From Leptospirillum sp. (GTDB lineage: Bacteria > Nitrospirota > Leptospirillia > Leptospirillales > Leptospirillaceae): a DNA stretch of 24,743 bases. The notes below the pieces were generated by a model, which saw nothing but the letters and a program-made list of their open reading frames with translations, had not been told where the DNA came from and did not search any database. The stretch is taken from contig DAIEST010000290.1 in the NCBI GenBank assembly GCA_027346125.1, positions 1 to 24,743 on the forward strand, written 5' to 3'. The translations under genes were made by a program, and so were the position numbers. This document shows, piece by piece, positions 8,605 to 17,496 of the stretch (its first letter is position 1; each line of letters opens with the position of its first letter).

Positions 8605-9732
8605 CTATAATTTATTTTCACGACTGTCAGGAGAGATCGCAACATCCATGGCGGAGAGATCATGCTCGGGAAGCTTGTCGCGATAAAGGGAATCAAGTCG
8701 GGCAAGACTCATCCCCGTCAATGGGTTCGAACCACCCCGACTTTTTTCCCAACGGTCGAGAGAGAGTGTGGCCCTGACCAAAAAAAGAGGAGAAGGATTT
8801 TCCCCGGCAATGGAAATAGCTCTTTCGAATGACTGGAGAATCTCCCCCTCCGGACGCTCTTTCATGGAGAGAAGTTCCGCCATGACTCTCCACATTTCCG
8901 ATAAAAGGGCCCGGTCTCCCGTCTCCGAAGAGCGGGAAAGGGCCCGCTCAAGAAATGCGATGGCCTGATCCGCGTCTCTCATCATCTGAAATCCCTCTGA
9001 AACGGACAAAAGAGCCAAAACATCAAAGTTGCCTCCGGAAAGCTCCGAAAGGTGGCGGTCCATCTCCTTCATCCCCTCCTCCTTTTCACCGGAAAGGCAT
9101 TTCGCCCACCCGGAAAGGATACCCGCCTGGGAATACCAAAAACGGAGGCCATGTGCACGGCAGTGATCCTTCAGAAGATTAGCATGGCGCAAGGTTGGAG
9201 CAATCTCCCGGCGGAGCCGGTGAAAAAAGCTCTCTGCCGCCATCACCTGAGCCATGATCAGCGGATTTTCGGAGAGTCTGGCCAGATCAGGTGAGCTGTG
9301 ATGAAAGTCAAAAGCCTCTTTTGATTCGAGAAAGATGGCAAGAAGAAGGGAGAGATAGGCCTGACAGACTGAAAGCGTCGCCGAACCACCAATAGAATGG
9401 GTCGGTTCATTATGATTGGAAGGAAGATCGATGCTTTCCCTCAAATCCTGCTGGGCCGTCTGGAAATGACCACACCAGAACGAACTGATGCCACGAGCTT
9501 TTTTGGCTTTCAAATAAAAGGTGGGTCGCTGGGACTGCCTTGCGGATACAAAAAGCTCATCACAAAACGAAAGGGCTTCTTCCCATCTTCCTTCAGCGGA
9601 GATGGCTTCCCATTTATCATAAAGGGTGGAAAAGGTCGGCTCCAAAACCATACTCCCCTTTCTGCCCGAAGACCGGGAAACATCCAGAATGGAAGCGGCC
9701 AGCAGGCTGCCTGAATCCTTCCGGGAAAACAA
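8605..9732 (-). CDS. TPR-repeat protein related to the C-terminal domain of large AAA-type regulators
   Basis: 375 residues, almost entirely helical, with tetratricopeptide-like repeats. The segment HGLRFWYSQAGILSGWAKCL, followed by GEKEEG, is the signature of the helical C-terminal domain found in BTAD/LuxR/adenylate-cyclase-type ATPase regulators, here without the DNA-binding or ATPase parts. It is probably a protein-protein interaction module; the specific function is unknown. The longest reading starts at TTG (9732) without a clear ribosome binding site. An alternative ATG at 9651 has GGGGAG only one base away, so the start is uncertain. A TAGAAT box lies upstream (plus strand ATTCTA near 9757) but lacks a good -35. 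It precedes the helicase gene by 71 bases. Confidence 0.68.
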   Translation of the reverse strand: MFSRKDSGSLLAASILDVSRSSGRKGSMVLEPTFSTLYDKWEAISAEGRWEEALSFCDELFVSARQSQRPTFYLKAKKARGISSFWCGHFQTAQQDLRESIDLPSNHNEPTHSIGGSATLSVCQAYLSLLLAIFLESKEAFDFHHSSPDLARLSENPLIMAQVMAAESFFHRLRREIAPTLRHANLLKDHCRAHGLRFWYSQAGILSGWAKCLSGEKEEGMKEMDRHLSELSGGNFDVLALLSVSEGFQMMRDADQAIAFLERALSRSSETGDRALLSEMWRVMAELLSMKERPEGEILQSFERAISIAGENPSPLFLVRATLSLDRWEKSRGGSNPLTGMSLARLDSLYRDKLPEHDLSAMDVAISPDSRENKL

Positions 9733-9810
9733 TAGAAATGTCAGGAATGAGGATGAATTCTATCACAGGGAAAACATAAACAACAGGAAAACTTCCGGGA
9801 ACAAGAACCG

Positions 9811-10626
9811 TCAGTCTCCATATGGAGTTGAGAAAAATCTCTCAAATGTTCTCCTCTCATTTCCCGGACGGGAGGATTCCCATTCGAGAGCCCTCTGAAA
9901 GATATTCCTTGGAGAATCCAAAAGATCCCGGATCGGGGAATCCGGACTCCTTACGATTTCCGAAACCAGGAGACTGGCCAATGTGCACCCGCCGCCATGA
10001 AGCGACGGGATATTGACCTCGTTGCGATCAAGGACAAAACAACCTGTCTGATCAACAAAAACATCCGTCCTGACCCTGCCCTCCCGATGCCCCCCTTTCA
10101 GATAGACGGACACAGGACCATAGAGATCCCGGATCTTTAAAGCTCCATCCATCAGACCGGACGCTCCCGGAAGAAGAGGACTCCCCAGAAGAACTTCGGC
10201 TTCCGGAATATTCGGAAGGACCATGTCCGCCAAGGGGAAAATGCAGGTGGCCATCTCCCGGAAAGAGGCCTCATCAAGAAAGGGATCACCCGATCCGAAC
10301 CTGAAGATCGGATCGACAGCCACAAAAACATCATCGTCAAGATCATTCAAGATACCGATGACTGCACTCAAAGCATGCTCCGGCAGGAGACCAACTTTAA
10401 CACCCCGGGGAGGATGTCTCTCCAGAAGGGCTCCAGCCATTCTGAGGATAAAGTCAGGATCGACAGACAACACTTCACGGACATGATCAATATTCTGAGA
10501 TGTGAGCGCCACCGGAATCCCCATCGGATGGACTCCGGACCATGACATGACCTTCAGGTCCTGGTAAATCCCCGCACCACCGGATGGATCAATCCCCCCA
10601 ATAGCCCAGACCACCGGAAGTGTCAC
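9811..10626 (-). CDS. thiD: Hydroxymethylpyrimidine / phosphomethylpyrimidine kinase
   Basis: 271 residues, usual length. ThiD phosphorylates HMP and HMP-P to HMP-PP, the pyrimidine half of thiamine. Ribokinase-fold landmarks: GIDPSGGAGIYQDLK (11-25), PNIPEAEVLLG (138-148), YLKGGH (175-180, with the catalytic Lys177), and the anion-hole segment near 210-214. That last motif reads HGGGCTLAS instead of the usual HGTGCTLS; the catalytic Cys is retained and Thr is replaced by Gly. It starts at GTG, whose bases overlap the TGA of the M23 gene (GTGA), so it is translationally coupled. It is the last gene of thiG-thiE-M23-thiD. Confidence 0.93.
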   Translation of the reverse strand: MTLPVVWAIGGIDPSGGAGIYQDLKVMSWSGVHPMGIPVALTSQNIDHVREVLSVDPDFILRMAGALLERHPPRGVKVGLLPEHALSAVIGILNDLDDDVFVAVDPIFRFGSGDPFLDEASFREMATCIFPLADMVLPNIPEAEVLLGSPLLPGASGLMDGALKIRDLYGPVSVYLKGGHREGRVRTDVFVDQTGCFVLDRNEVNIPSLHGGGCTLASLLVSEIVRSPDSPIRDLLDSPRNIFQRALEWESSRPGNERRTFERFFSTPYGD

Positions 10627-11513
10627 GGGATTTCCAGAACCGCCACGGGAAATTTCGACAAAAGCAGCGGGTTGACGTGGGCGTTTCCCAAAACCGCCCC
10701 ATAATGGAGGACCGGGCCGGTGACACGGCCTGTGTGGCCTAGATTTCCAACCACTTGACCCTGTCTGACACGCTGGCCCTTTTTCACTCGAATCCTTGAG
10801 AGGTGCAGGTATTCTGTAAAAAGACCTCCCCCGTGATCCAGAATGACCATATTCCCATCGTAATAAAACCTGTCCGCAATCACTACACGGCCTGTGTTTG
10901 CCGCCTTGACCGGCAACCCTTCCGGACCATCAATATCCTCTCCGGAATGTCTTGAAAGCGGGGTTCCGTTCAGAATCCGGATCGCCCCGAAATCATGGGT
11001 AATACGGCCATTGATCGGCATGACAAAGGGTTCTTGAAATGCGATACCCGTTCGCTCTGCCAATCCCTGATGAATTTCCCGGGACTCCCTTCTTATCCGG
11101 TCGAAAAAGGATTTCGGAGGGTGAACGAAAGACTTTTTCACATGAAGACGACTTGTCATAAAATGGCGGTTCACGACCAGAATCGAGCGGGAGGAAACAC
11201 CCGGACAACCAATAAAGCGGAGCGTATGAATTCCAGGATGATCCGCAAAGTCCACCCCCAATAGGGAAACACTCCGCTTTTCCTGGTCTTTTGACCAGCT
11301 CCAACGGGCCGGCGGCTTGAGAAAACGCGCCTGACGACCCAAAAAGCTTGCCGCCTGACAATGGTGTTCACCCCCCTCTTTGACAAGAAGTGTTCCTCCC
11401 AGGACAACCTGCACCGGAGATGAGTCCATGCCAGACTCTGAAGCTATCGCCAACGAAAACGGTGAAACAGCAAACAGAATATTCAACATGAAAATCGAAA
11501 TAGCATTCTTCAT
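10623..11513 (-). CDS. Secreted M23 (LytM)-family peptidase-like protein, one catalytic His missing
   Basis: 296 residues from the ATG at 11513, chosen because GGGGAGGG lies 5 bases upstream and this ATG overlaps the thiE stop (ATGA); a longer ATG start at 11534 has no site. A signal peptide (MKN, then a hydrophobic stretch to LAIA, about residues 1-24) sends it to the periplasm. The C-terminal M23 fold shows RHSGEDIDGPEG (Zn ligands H189 and D193), YLHLS (H237) and, where the family has HLH, VLH (268-270). The Zn ligand H270 is kept, but the catalytic first His is Val. M23 proteins cut peptidoglycan cross-links, or, when degenerate, activate amidases (EnvC/NlpD type). Its presence inside a thiamine operon is unexplained. 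Confidence 0.88.
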   Translation of the reverse strand: MKNAISIFMLNILFAVSPFSLAIASESGMDSSPVQVVLGGTLLVKEGGEHHCQAASFLGRQARFLKPPARWSWSKDQEKRSVSLLGVDFADHPGIHTLRFIGCPGVSSRSILVVNRHFMTSRLHVKKSFVHPPKSFFDRIRRESREIHQGLAERTGIAFQEPFVMPINGRITHDFGAIRILNGTPLSRHSGEDIDGPEGLPVKAANTGRVVIADRFYYDGNMVILDHGGGLFTEYLHLSRIRVKKGQRVRQGQVVGNLGHTGRVTGPVLHYGAVLGNAHVNPLLLSKFPVAVLEIP

Positions 11514-12136
11514 GCCGACCCTCCCCGGGTCCATCCACCCCGAAGGGAAAAAGCCTTGGCCTTCGGATCGGCTGAATAGGCAAGATCTCCAATCATAGCG
11601 ACTCCTGAAGCCCCCGTCTTCCTGACAGATTCAATATTCCCCTGATGGATCCCCCCGATGGCAACAACCGGGATCTCCGCTTCTGCCACAACCTGTTCCA
11701 GGAGCTTAAGCCCCTGGGGAGGGCCATAAGCCAGCTTGGAGGGGGTTTCAAAAACCGGTCCAAAAAAAACATAGTCCGCCCCTTCGGCTTGTGCCCTCAT
11801 CACTGACTCTCGGCTGTGGCAGGATACACCCAGAAGAAAATTGTCCGGTTTTTTTTTTCGGATGACATCCATGGGGATATGATCTTCCGGCAGATGCAGT
11901 CCGATAGCGTGAATCGAAAGAGCCATATCCAAACGGGTATTCACAATGATCGGGAATTCCTCCCCGAGGCTATCCCGCAAAAGATAGCCCAGATCCAGGA
12001 AATCCCGGACCGGGCCATTTTTTCTCCTGAGAACGACAGCACTCACACCACCACTGACCGCTTCCTGCACCCGGGATACAATGACTTTTGGTGGAAGATC
12101 CTCCGGAGTCACAAACAGAAGCGGTAAAATCTCCAT
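11510..12136 (-). CDS. thiE: Thiamine-phosphate synthase family protein (ThiE/TenI)
   Basis: 208 residues of TIM-barrel. ThiE joins HMP-PP and thiazole phosphate to give thiamine phosphate; the related TenI is a thiazole tautomerase. Motifs: AVVLRRKN (standing for QLREK), NTRLDMAL, GLHLPEDH, GVSCHS, GADYVFFGPVFETPSK, YGPPQG and VAIGGI. GLHLP and FETPSK lean towards the TenI side of the superfamily, and the canonical GVHxGQxD is not present, so the exact activity is open; as the only such gene in an operon with thiD it is provisionally thiE. GTG (12139) directly precedes ATG (12136); neither has a clear ribosome site. An AAGGAG lies about 20 bases upstream in a small hairpin with CTCCTT. It sits 35 bases after thiG. 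Confidence 0.85.
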   Translation of the reverse strand: MEILPLLFVTPEDLPPKVIVSRVQEAVSGGVSAVVLRRKNGPVRDFLDLGYLLRDSLGEEFPIIVNTRLDMALSIHAIGLHLPEDHIPMDVIRKKKPDNFLLGVSCHSRESVMRAQAEGADYVFFGPVFETPSKLAYGPPQGLKLLEQVVAEAEIPVVAIGGIHQGNIESVRKTGASGVAMIGDLAYSADPKAKAFSLRGGWTRGGSA

Positions 12137-12171
12137 CACATCCCGAAAGGAGGACTTCTCCTTCGGGGGAT

Positions 12172-13002
12172 TCAGGAGCGGGCTCCCGGAGAAGGCATTT
12201 CAAGCATCCCCTCAAGTGGACTCGAGGCATTGGCGTAAAGCTTTCTGCCCATCCGACCTGCAAGGTAGGCATCCCGTCCGGCAAGGACGCCGTAGCGCAT
12301 GGCTCTTGCCATCCTTACAGGATCCCTGGCTTCTGCAATAGCCGTATTCATCAAAACACCCGAAACACCCATTTCCATGGCAATTGCAGCATCGGAAGCC
12401 GTTCCGACTCCCGCATCCACGATGATCGGAACCGATACTGTTTCCTGAATGATCCTCAGGTTATAGGGATTCCGGATCCCGAGGCCTGAACCGATCGGAG
12501 CGGCCAGCGGCATGACAGCGACGCACCCAACATCTTCAAGCTTCTTGGCCAGGATAGGATCATCATTGGTGTAAGGAAAAACGATGAACCCTTCTTTCAC
12601 CAGGATCTTTGCCGCCTCGAGAAGTCCTATGACATCCGGAAAAAGTGTTTTCTGATCCCCCAGAACCTCAAGCTTGACCATATCGGAGATACCGGCGGCA
12701 CGTGCGAGTCTCGCATAGCGCAAAGCATCTTCGACTGAATAGCAGCCGGCGGTGTTCGGAAGAATCTTGAACTTGTCCGTGGGAAGGTAGTCCAAAAGAT
12801 TGGGCTCATCTTTTTTCAAAATGTTCACGCGACGGACAGCCACGGTAACCACATCCGCTCCCGAGGCGAGAATCGCCTCTCTGGTCTGCTCAAAATCCCG
12901 ATATTTCCCTGTTCCGACCCAAAGACGGGAACGGAAGGAAATGCCGGCAACCACCATTGGATCATCCATCTTTGCTGTATCTTCCAGCACTCCATTTTCC
13001 AT
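12172..13002 (-). CDS. thiG: Thiazole synthase
   Basis: 276 residues. ThiG forms the thiazole phosphate ring from DXP, dehydroglycine and ThiS-thiocarboxylate. Landmarks: LWVGTGKY near the N-terminus, TVAVRRVN, the Schiff-base lysine in MVKLEV (K110), MPLAAPIGSG (phosphate site) and VDAGVGTASDAA. The ATG at 13002 is preferred over 13032: it has GGAGG about 10 bases upstream and leaves a sensible ~45-base leader after the predicted promoter, while the longer version has no site. It is the first gene of the operon; thiS, normally next to thiG, is not found on either strand nearby. Confidence 0.95.
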   Translation of the reverse strand: MENGVLEDTAKMDDPMVVAGISFRSRLWVGTGKYRDFEQTREAILASGADVVTVAVRRVNILKKDEPNLLDYLPTDKFKILPNTAGCYSVEDALRYARLARAAGISDMVKLEVLGDQKTLFPDVIGLLEAAKILVKEGFIVFPYTNDDPILAKKLEDVGCVAVMPLAAPIGSGLGIRNPYNLRIIQETVSVPIIVDAGVGTASDAAIAMEMGVSGVLMNTAIAEARDPVRMARAMRYGVLAGRDAYLAGRMGRKLYANASSPLEGMLEMPSPGARS

Positions 13003-13053
13003 AACGATATTTCCTCCAGACAATAAATTCATTGGACATGATCGACAAGATCC

Positions 13054-13082
13054 ATTCTAGGACGGGAGTCGGGCGGGGGCAA
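13054..13082 (-). promoter_or_regulatory. Sigma70-type promoter of the thiG operon
   Basis: On the minus strand TTGCCC (13082-13077), 17 bases, then TAGAAT (13059-13054; 5 of 6 consensus positions). Transcription would start about 45 bases before the thiG ATG. No THI-box (TPP riboswitch) core motifs were seen in this short leader. Confidence 0.5.
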
Positions 13083-13150
13083 GGATCGGAGAAAATTGTG
13101 AGTGCAACCATATCCTGGCCGGCAAAACATACTGGAAAAATGGAGGCCCC

Positions 13151-13365
13151 TTGAATCGAAGCGACAACGCCCGGTCCATACGGAGCCACGGAAGAGAAAC
13201 CGATCTTCCACGGAAGACTGTTCGACAGGCTCTTGCGTGCCCCAGCAGTTCACTCAGAGCCGTTCTGGATGGCGAGGTGGTCAATCTAACGGGGCTCGGG
13301 ACGTTCGATGTCCGGATCGAAACCCCCTTTTCCCCGGTCTGTCGATTCCCTTCTCCTGAGGGGTT
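13151..13365 (+). pseudogene. Remnant of an HU-family DNA-binding protein gene (copy 1)
   Basis: A GGAGG site 4 bases before a TTG opens a frame reading NRSDNARSI, then TDLPRKTVRQAL, then LDGEVVNLTGLGTFDVR. This follows the HU/IHF pattern residue by residue (MNKS..L...I; LS...A..AL; L..GE.V.L.GFGTF.VR). After GTFDVR the expected DNA-binding beta-arm (about 25 residues with RNPxTG) is missing. DNA just downstream (CCTTTTCCCCGG) matches the equivalent point of copy 2, with a shift to another frame (FPRS..SLLLR). The in-frame ORF runs on to 13660 into the 3' end of the regulator gene with no further HU similarity. I call it a decayed gene; an intact, unusual arm-less protein is less likely. The right boundary is approximate. 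Confidence 0.55.
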
Positions 13366-13463
13366 TTCAGCCCATACAGGATTTCTCCCCTTTTTCTCTG
13401 GTCCGGTGGGCGACCTCCCCTCTCTTTCCCCTTGGACCCGAGCATTCTGGTCCGGTTCTCCGT

Positions 13464-16400
13464 TTACGAGAGCTGTTTCTCCAGTTCCAGAGCTTCCCGG
13501 ATATCGGGAAGGGAAGGGTCCGCTTCCGAACCGTCAAGAAGATCCGAAAGACCGGAAAACAGCGCAAGCGCCTCCTTTCTCTTCCCGGCGTACCCGAAAA
13601 ATCTTCCCAGGCTGGTGGCGGCCCGAAGTTCGAGGGCCCGGGCGCCCTGCCTCCGGCTGATTTCGAGTGCGGTCCAGAAACACTCCCTCGCCTCCTTCCT
13701 CCTTCCTTCGAGAAGTGCCGCCTCTCCCTTCAACCGCCAGAGTTCGGCGTCGAAAAAAACCGTCCCGAATTTTTGCGAGAACCGGAGAGCCGAATCGATG
13801 GCTCCCCGGGATCTCCGGATGTCGGAAAGAGAAAGATAGGCCTCCGCCAGAATCGAGAGATATTTGATTTCGGCCATCCAATGGAATTTTCGGGAGAGAG
13901 CAACCGCGTTCAGGATCGCCCCGATCCCGGAAGACTCCCCCGTCATGACCTGCGCCCACCCCCGGAAGCCCTTCTCCGATGGACTCCACCCTTCGATCCC
14001 CGTGGTACCGATCAATCCCTTGAGGTTGTCCAGCACCCCAAAAACTCGCTCCGGAAGGCGCAGGTACCGAAAGGTGACGGCGGAGAAGGTCAGGATGTGG
14101 CCTTTTTTCTGGAGGTTTTCGGAGACGCGTCCGAGACTTTTCTCTACAGCCGACAAGGCCGATCGGTAGCGCCCCAGAAACCACAGATTCCAGAACTGGT
14201 AGTCGGCGGACTGGAGGAGAGCCGCCTCCCGGAGGATCCCTCCGCCCTCACCGGCCCCTTCGCTTTTTATACCGATAGACAATCCCTGAGAGAGGATCTC
14301 GAAGGAGCGGACGGAACGCCCTTCCCAGAAGGCGGTGCTCCCGTCGGCATAGAGAGAGGCGATCCGACGACTCGAAGACTCCGGTTTTCGGGACAGTTCG
14401 TGCAGGGAGTCCGCCACCTTCCGGGAATCGCGTATATCCATGCCGGCGAAGCGGATATTCATTCCGCCGTAAATGGAGCTCCAGTAGCCGTACAGGGCTT
14501 GAAACGCCTCTTCCGACACCCCCGCCTCAACGTCGATGATATCCAGTGCCTTCCGGAAGGACTGGCGCGCTCCCCGGCTTCCATTCCCTTCCATGTCAAC
14601 GAGAAGATTGCCCCGAAGGATCAGGAGCCGGCTTTCCATGTTTTTGTCGTCTTTTTCGCCGTCGGCCTCCGGAGAACAATGGCCAGGGAGGAGGGCAAAA
14701 GCCTTCTCGAGGAAGTGCTTCGACTCGAAAAACGCCCCTCTCTCGTAGGAGTTTCTGGCGGCCTTTTCGTACCAGAGAACCGCGGTGGAAAAGACCCGGG
14801 CCTCCTCGAAATGGCGGGCGACCAGCTCGGGGGTCGTCCCGGCGCGATCGGGAAAGACGTCGCGGATGGTCTCTGCGTATTTTTTATGGAGGAGAAGGCG
14901 GACGGACTGGGGAATGGAGAGGCGCGAGGTTTCGACAATCAGGGCGTGGCGGAAGGCGAGGCTGGCGCCCGATGGATCCTCCTCCTCTCCTGCGAGGCCG
15001 GACCCTTTAGCACGGTGCAGAAAGTCCTCGAAGGTCTCCGGAGGGCCGGAGAAGACCCGGCGCAGGAGCATCAGGGGAACCACCCGGCCGTATACGGAAG
15101 CCGTCTGCAAAAGGGAGCGAGCATCTCCGAGGTGTTCGAGGCGGGAGGCCAGGACCTCCGAGAGCGTGGCGGGAACACCATCCCGCCATTCCCCCGAAGA
15201 GCGGTCCGGACTTTCGAGCCTCTCCCGGACGAGCTCCTCGATGAAGAGAGGCACGCCGTCGGAGGTCCGGACGACAAAGTCTTCGTCCGATTCGGACAAC
15301 GTCCTTCCCGGACTCTCCTTGCCGAGGAGACGGACCAGGGAGCGGATGTCGACGTCTTCCAGAGGTTCGAGGTGAAGAATCGACCTGTCCGGAATCTCCC
15401 TCAGCCATAAAGGATCCTCCCCGGTCCGGGTCGTGAGAAGAAAGAGAATCTTTCCCGTAAAGAAGGGATCCAGAAGGATCGTCCGCAGGAGATCCCCCGA
15501 GGAGGCGTCGATCCAGTGCAGATCCTCGACCAGATAAAGTCCCTTCCCCTCCAGCGCCCGGTAACGGAGGATCGACAGAAGGAGCGCCGAGGTCTCCTCC
15601 CTGAGGCGCGAGGCGGACATCTTGGGAAGAGGAGCGTCCGGATGGGGAGGAAGGGAGAAAAGATTTCCCAGGAGGGCCACCGCCTTTTTCTCGTCGTCGA
15701 AGGAGAAGGTCCGGGCATAGTCCCGCAGACGGGAATACCCCTCCTCCTGCCCGACTCCTTCGGGCAAATGGGCGGGCCCACGGATCGCCTGGACAAAAGG
15801 GAACAAGGGACTGTCCATGAACTGGGGAGCGCACTCGATCCGGCGAAGCCGGACGGTGCGAAGATCGTCGGCTCCGAGAAAAGCACGGACCAGGGCTGTC
15901 TTTCCGATCCCCGCCTCTCCCTCCACGACCACGACCCCTCCTTGTCCGGCCTTCCATTGTCGGATAAGACCGGCCATCTCCCGGTCCCGGCCGAAGAGGG
16001 GTCGATTTTCTTCCCTCTGGACGTTTTCCCCGACAAAATCCAGAAGAAAAAGCCCTTTTCTCCTGGTTCCCAGGATCCGGAGTTCTCCCGCTTCCGAAAG
16101 ACGGAACTGGCCCTTGAGAAGACGGGCCACCGGTTCCGACAGGAGAATCGATCCGGGGTCCGCCTGCATCGAAAGCGACATGGCCGACCGAGACACCGAT
16201 CCGGTCGGGTCCGGAGGGGCGGACCGATCTCCCCGGAGGATCCGCCCCGAGTGGATCCCCGCGGCAAAGGCGATTTCCCGGCTTTTTCCCCCCGGCCCTC
16301 CGAAAACCAGACGTCTGATCTCAAGGGCGGCCCGGGCCGCCCGTCTCGCGGCCCCTTCTGTCAGTCCGGAGATCCCGAACCAAAAAAGAAGAGAACTCCC

Positions 16401-17372
16401 CTGGATCCGTCCGACCGTTCCACCGAGCGCCTCGACTTTCGATGCGGCCCGGTCGAGAAGCTCCCCGATCCCGGCCGAAGCTTCTCCGGACTCCTCCTCG
16501 CTTTCGCCGGCGATTTCGAGATAGAGAGCCGTGGCGGGTTTCCATTCGGGGGAGAACGCGAGATCCGGAAAGACCGGCCCGTGGGAGGCGGGAAGAGGCG
16601 TCCGTTTTTCCGGGGAGGAGGCACGGACCTTTTCCAGGATCGCCAGGGTCTCCGGATCCGGCTCCGTTCCCAGTTGCTGCCGGAGGATCTTCCGGCAGGT
16701 CTCGAACTGGTGTAGGGCCGCCATCGTGTTCCCGGTCTCGGCCAGGAGGAGCATCTTGCGTCCGTGGCAGGCCTCGTCTAGGGGGTCGATCGCCAGGGCC
16801 CGGTCGAGCAGGAGCAGGGCCTCCGGAACGGCCCCGCGTTTCTCGTTGAGCAGGACCAGACGGTTCATGATCCATCGGACGCGCACCTGAAGCTCCTCCC
16901 TCGTCCCGGTGATCCAGTTCTCGAACTCTTCGCAGTCCGGGAGGGAGAACCCTTCCATGAACGGTCCCCGGATCTCCCGGAGGGTGCCACTCGTCCTGGC
17001 TCGGCATTCGGGGCAGTCTTCCGGATCGTGAAAAATAGGGCAGGAATCCGGAGGAATGATGAGCCCATGGGCATCGGTCCGGAGCATAGGATTCGGCTGG
17101 AGGGCGACGTGGGTGCGGGTCACCGACAGCAAGGGATGGGGGTTAGCATTGTTCCATGTCTTCCGGAGGGAGTGAAGAGCCCATCGGAGGTTATTGTCGG
17201 CCCGGGATTTCAGAAGTTCAGGCCAGAAAAGATCGGAAAGAAAACTCCGCTCGTGGGGTTTTTCCCGTTCCATGGCCAGAAAGGCGAGAAGAGCCAGATG
17301 TTTCTGGTGGAGCCGGACGGGTTTCCCGTCCCGAGAAATCCCCGGAGAACCGAGGAGTCTGAGATCGAACAT
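13464..17372 (-). CDS. BTAD-type transcriptional regulator with degenerate cyclase, AAA ATPase and TPR domains
   Basis: 1302 residues from the ATG at 17372 (MFDLRLLGSP is the classic BTAD/SARP opening); a GTG three codons upstream is too close to GAGAAG. Order: OmpR-like winged helix (1-95); bacterial transcriptional activator domain (about 130-250) preceded by a Cys/His knot (C111, H115, C120, C123); a class III nucleotide cyclase-like domain (about 275-445) lacking the metal Asp residues (YLEIAG, IQGSSLLFWFG), so probably not catalytic; a STAND-like AAA ATPase with Walker A GEAGIGKT (485-492) and Walker B YLVEDLHW (613-620); and a long helical TPR region to the end. It is a cytoplasmic, ATP-switched DNA-binding regulator, probably of its own promoter and the divergent secretion operon. 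It is GC-rich, unlike the thi genes. Confidence 0.88.
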   Translation of the reverse strand: MFDLRLLGSPGISRDGKPVRLHQKHLALLAFLAMEREKPHERSFLSDLFWPELLKSRADNNLRWALHSLRKTWNNANPHPLLSVTRTHVALQPNPMLRTDAHGLIIPPDSCPIFHDPEDCPECRARTSGTLREIRGPFMEGFSLPDCEEFENWITGTREELQVRVRWIMNRLVLLNEKRGAVPEALLLLDRALAIDPLDEACHGRKMLLLAETGNTMAALHQFETCRKILRQQLGTEPDPETLAILEKVRASSPEKRTPLPASHGPVFPDLAFSPEWKPATALYLEIAGESEEESGEASAGIGELLDRAASKVEALGGTVGRIQGSSLLFWFGISGLTEGAARRAARAALEIRRLVFGGPGGKSREIAFAAGIHSGRILRGDRSAPPDPTGSVSRSAMSLSMQADPGSILLSEPVARLLKGQFRLSEAGELRILGTRRKGLFLLDFVGENVQREENRPLFGRDREMAGLIRQWKAGQGGVVVVEGEAGIGKTALVRAFLGADDLRTVRLRRIECAPQFMDSPLFPFVQAIRGPAHLPEGVGQEEGYSRLRDYARTFSFDDEKKAVALLGNLFSLPPHPDAPLPKMSASRLREETSALLLSILRYRALEGKGLYLVEDLHWIDASSGDLLRTILLDPFFTGKILFLLTTRTGEDPLWLREIPDRSILHLEPLEDVDIRSLVRLLGKESPGRTLSESDEDFVVRTSDGVPLFIEELVRERLESPDRSSGEWRDGVPATLSEVLASRLEHLGDARSLLQTASVYGRVVPLMLLRRVFSGPPETFEDFLHRAKGSGLAGEEEDPSGASLAFRHALIVETSRLSIPQSVRLLLHKKYAETIRDVFPDRAGTTPELVARHFEEARVFSTAVLWYEKAARNSYERGAFFESKHFLEKAFALLPGHCSPEADGEKDDKNMESRLLILRGNLLVDMEGNGSRGARQSFRKALDIIDVEAGVSEEAFQALYGYWSSIYGGMNIRFAGMDIRDSRKVADSLHELSRKPESSSRRIASLYADGSTAFWEGRSVRSFEILSQGLSIGIKSEGAGEGGGILREAALLQSADYQFWNLWFLGRYRSALSAVEKSLGRVSENLQKKGHILTFSAVTFRYLRLPERVFGVLDNLKGLIGTTGIEGWSPSEKGFRGWAQVMTGESSGIGAILNAVALSRKFHWMAEIKYLSILAEAYLSLSDIRRSRGAIDSALRFSQKFGTVFFDAELWRLKGEAALLEGRRKEARECFWTALEISRRQGARALELRAATSLGRFFGYAGKRKEALALFSGLSDLLDGSEADPSLPDIREALELEKQLS

Positions 17373-17467
17373 AAGGATCACTTCTCTTTATTTTTGGCCA
17401 GTCGTCCCTCATCGACTCATTGCATGGACCTGAATACGGATCAATGGCAGGACGGAACTCGTCGAGC

Positions 17468-17496
17468 ATCATAGATCGGACGCGTCCGACAATCAA
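17468..17496 (-). promoter_or_regulatory. Promoter of the BTAD-AAA regulator with operator palindrome in the spacer
   Basis: Minus strand: TTGATT (17496-17491), exactly 17 bases, TATGAT (17473-17468; 5 of 6). The spacer contains the perfect 14-bp palindrome TCGGACGCGTCCGA (17476-17489), positioned so that a bound dimer would block RNA polymerase. The predicted start is roughly 90 bases before the regulator ATG. Confidence 0.6.

Noticed and set aside
13003..13150. TPP riboswitch or thiS upstream of thiG
   Set aside because: No CTGAGA/ACCTGATCTGGATAATGCCAG-like core and no short frame ending in Gly-Gly; only a plain promoter was seen.
13308..15410. A 700-codon open frame on the + strand, opposite the BTAD-AAA regulator
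   Set aside because: It lies antisense to a gene with clear domains, has proline/arginine/glycine-rich low-quality sequence and no motifs; long antisense frames are expected in this GC-rich region.
15516..16715. A 399-codon + strand frame inside the regulator gene
   Set aside because: Same reason: a composition-driven shadow of the regulator's coding strand.
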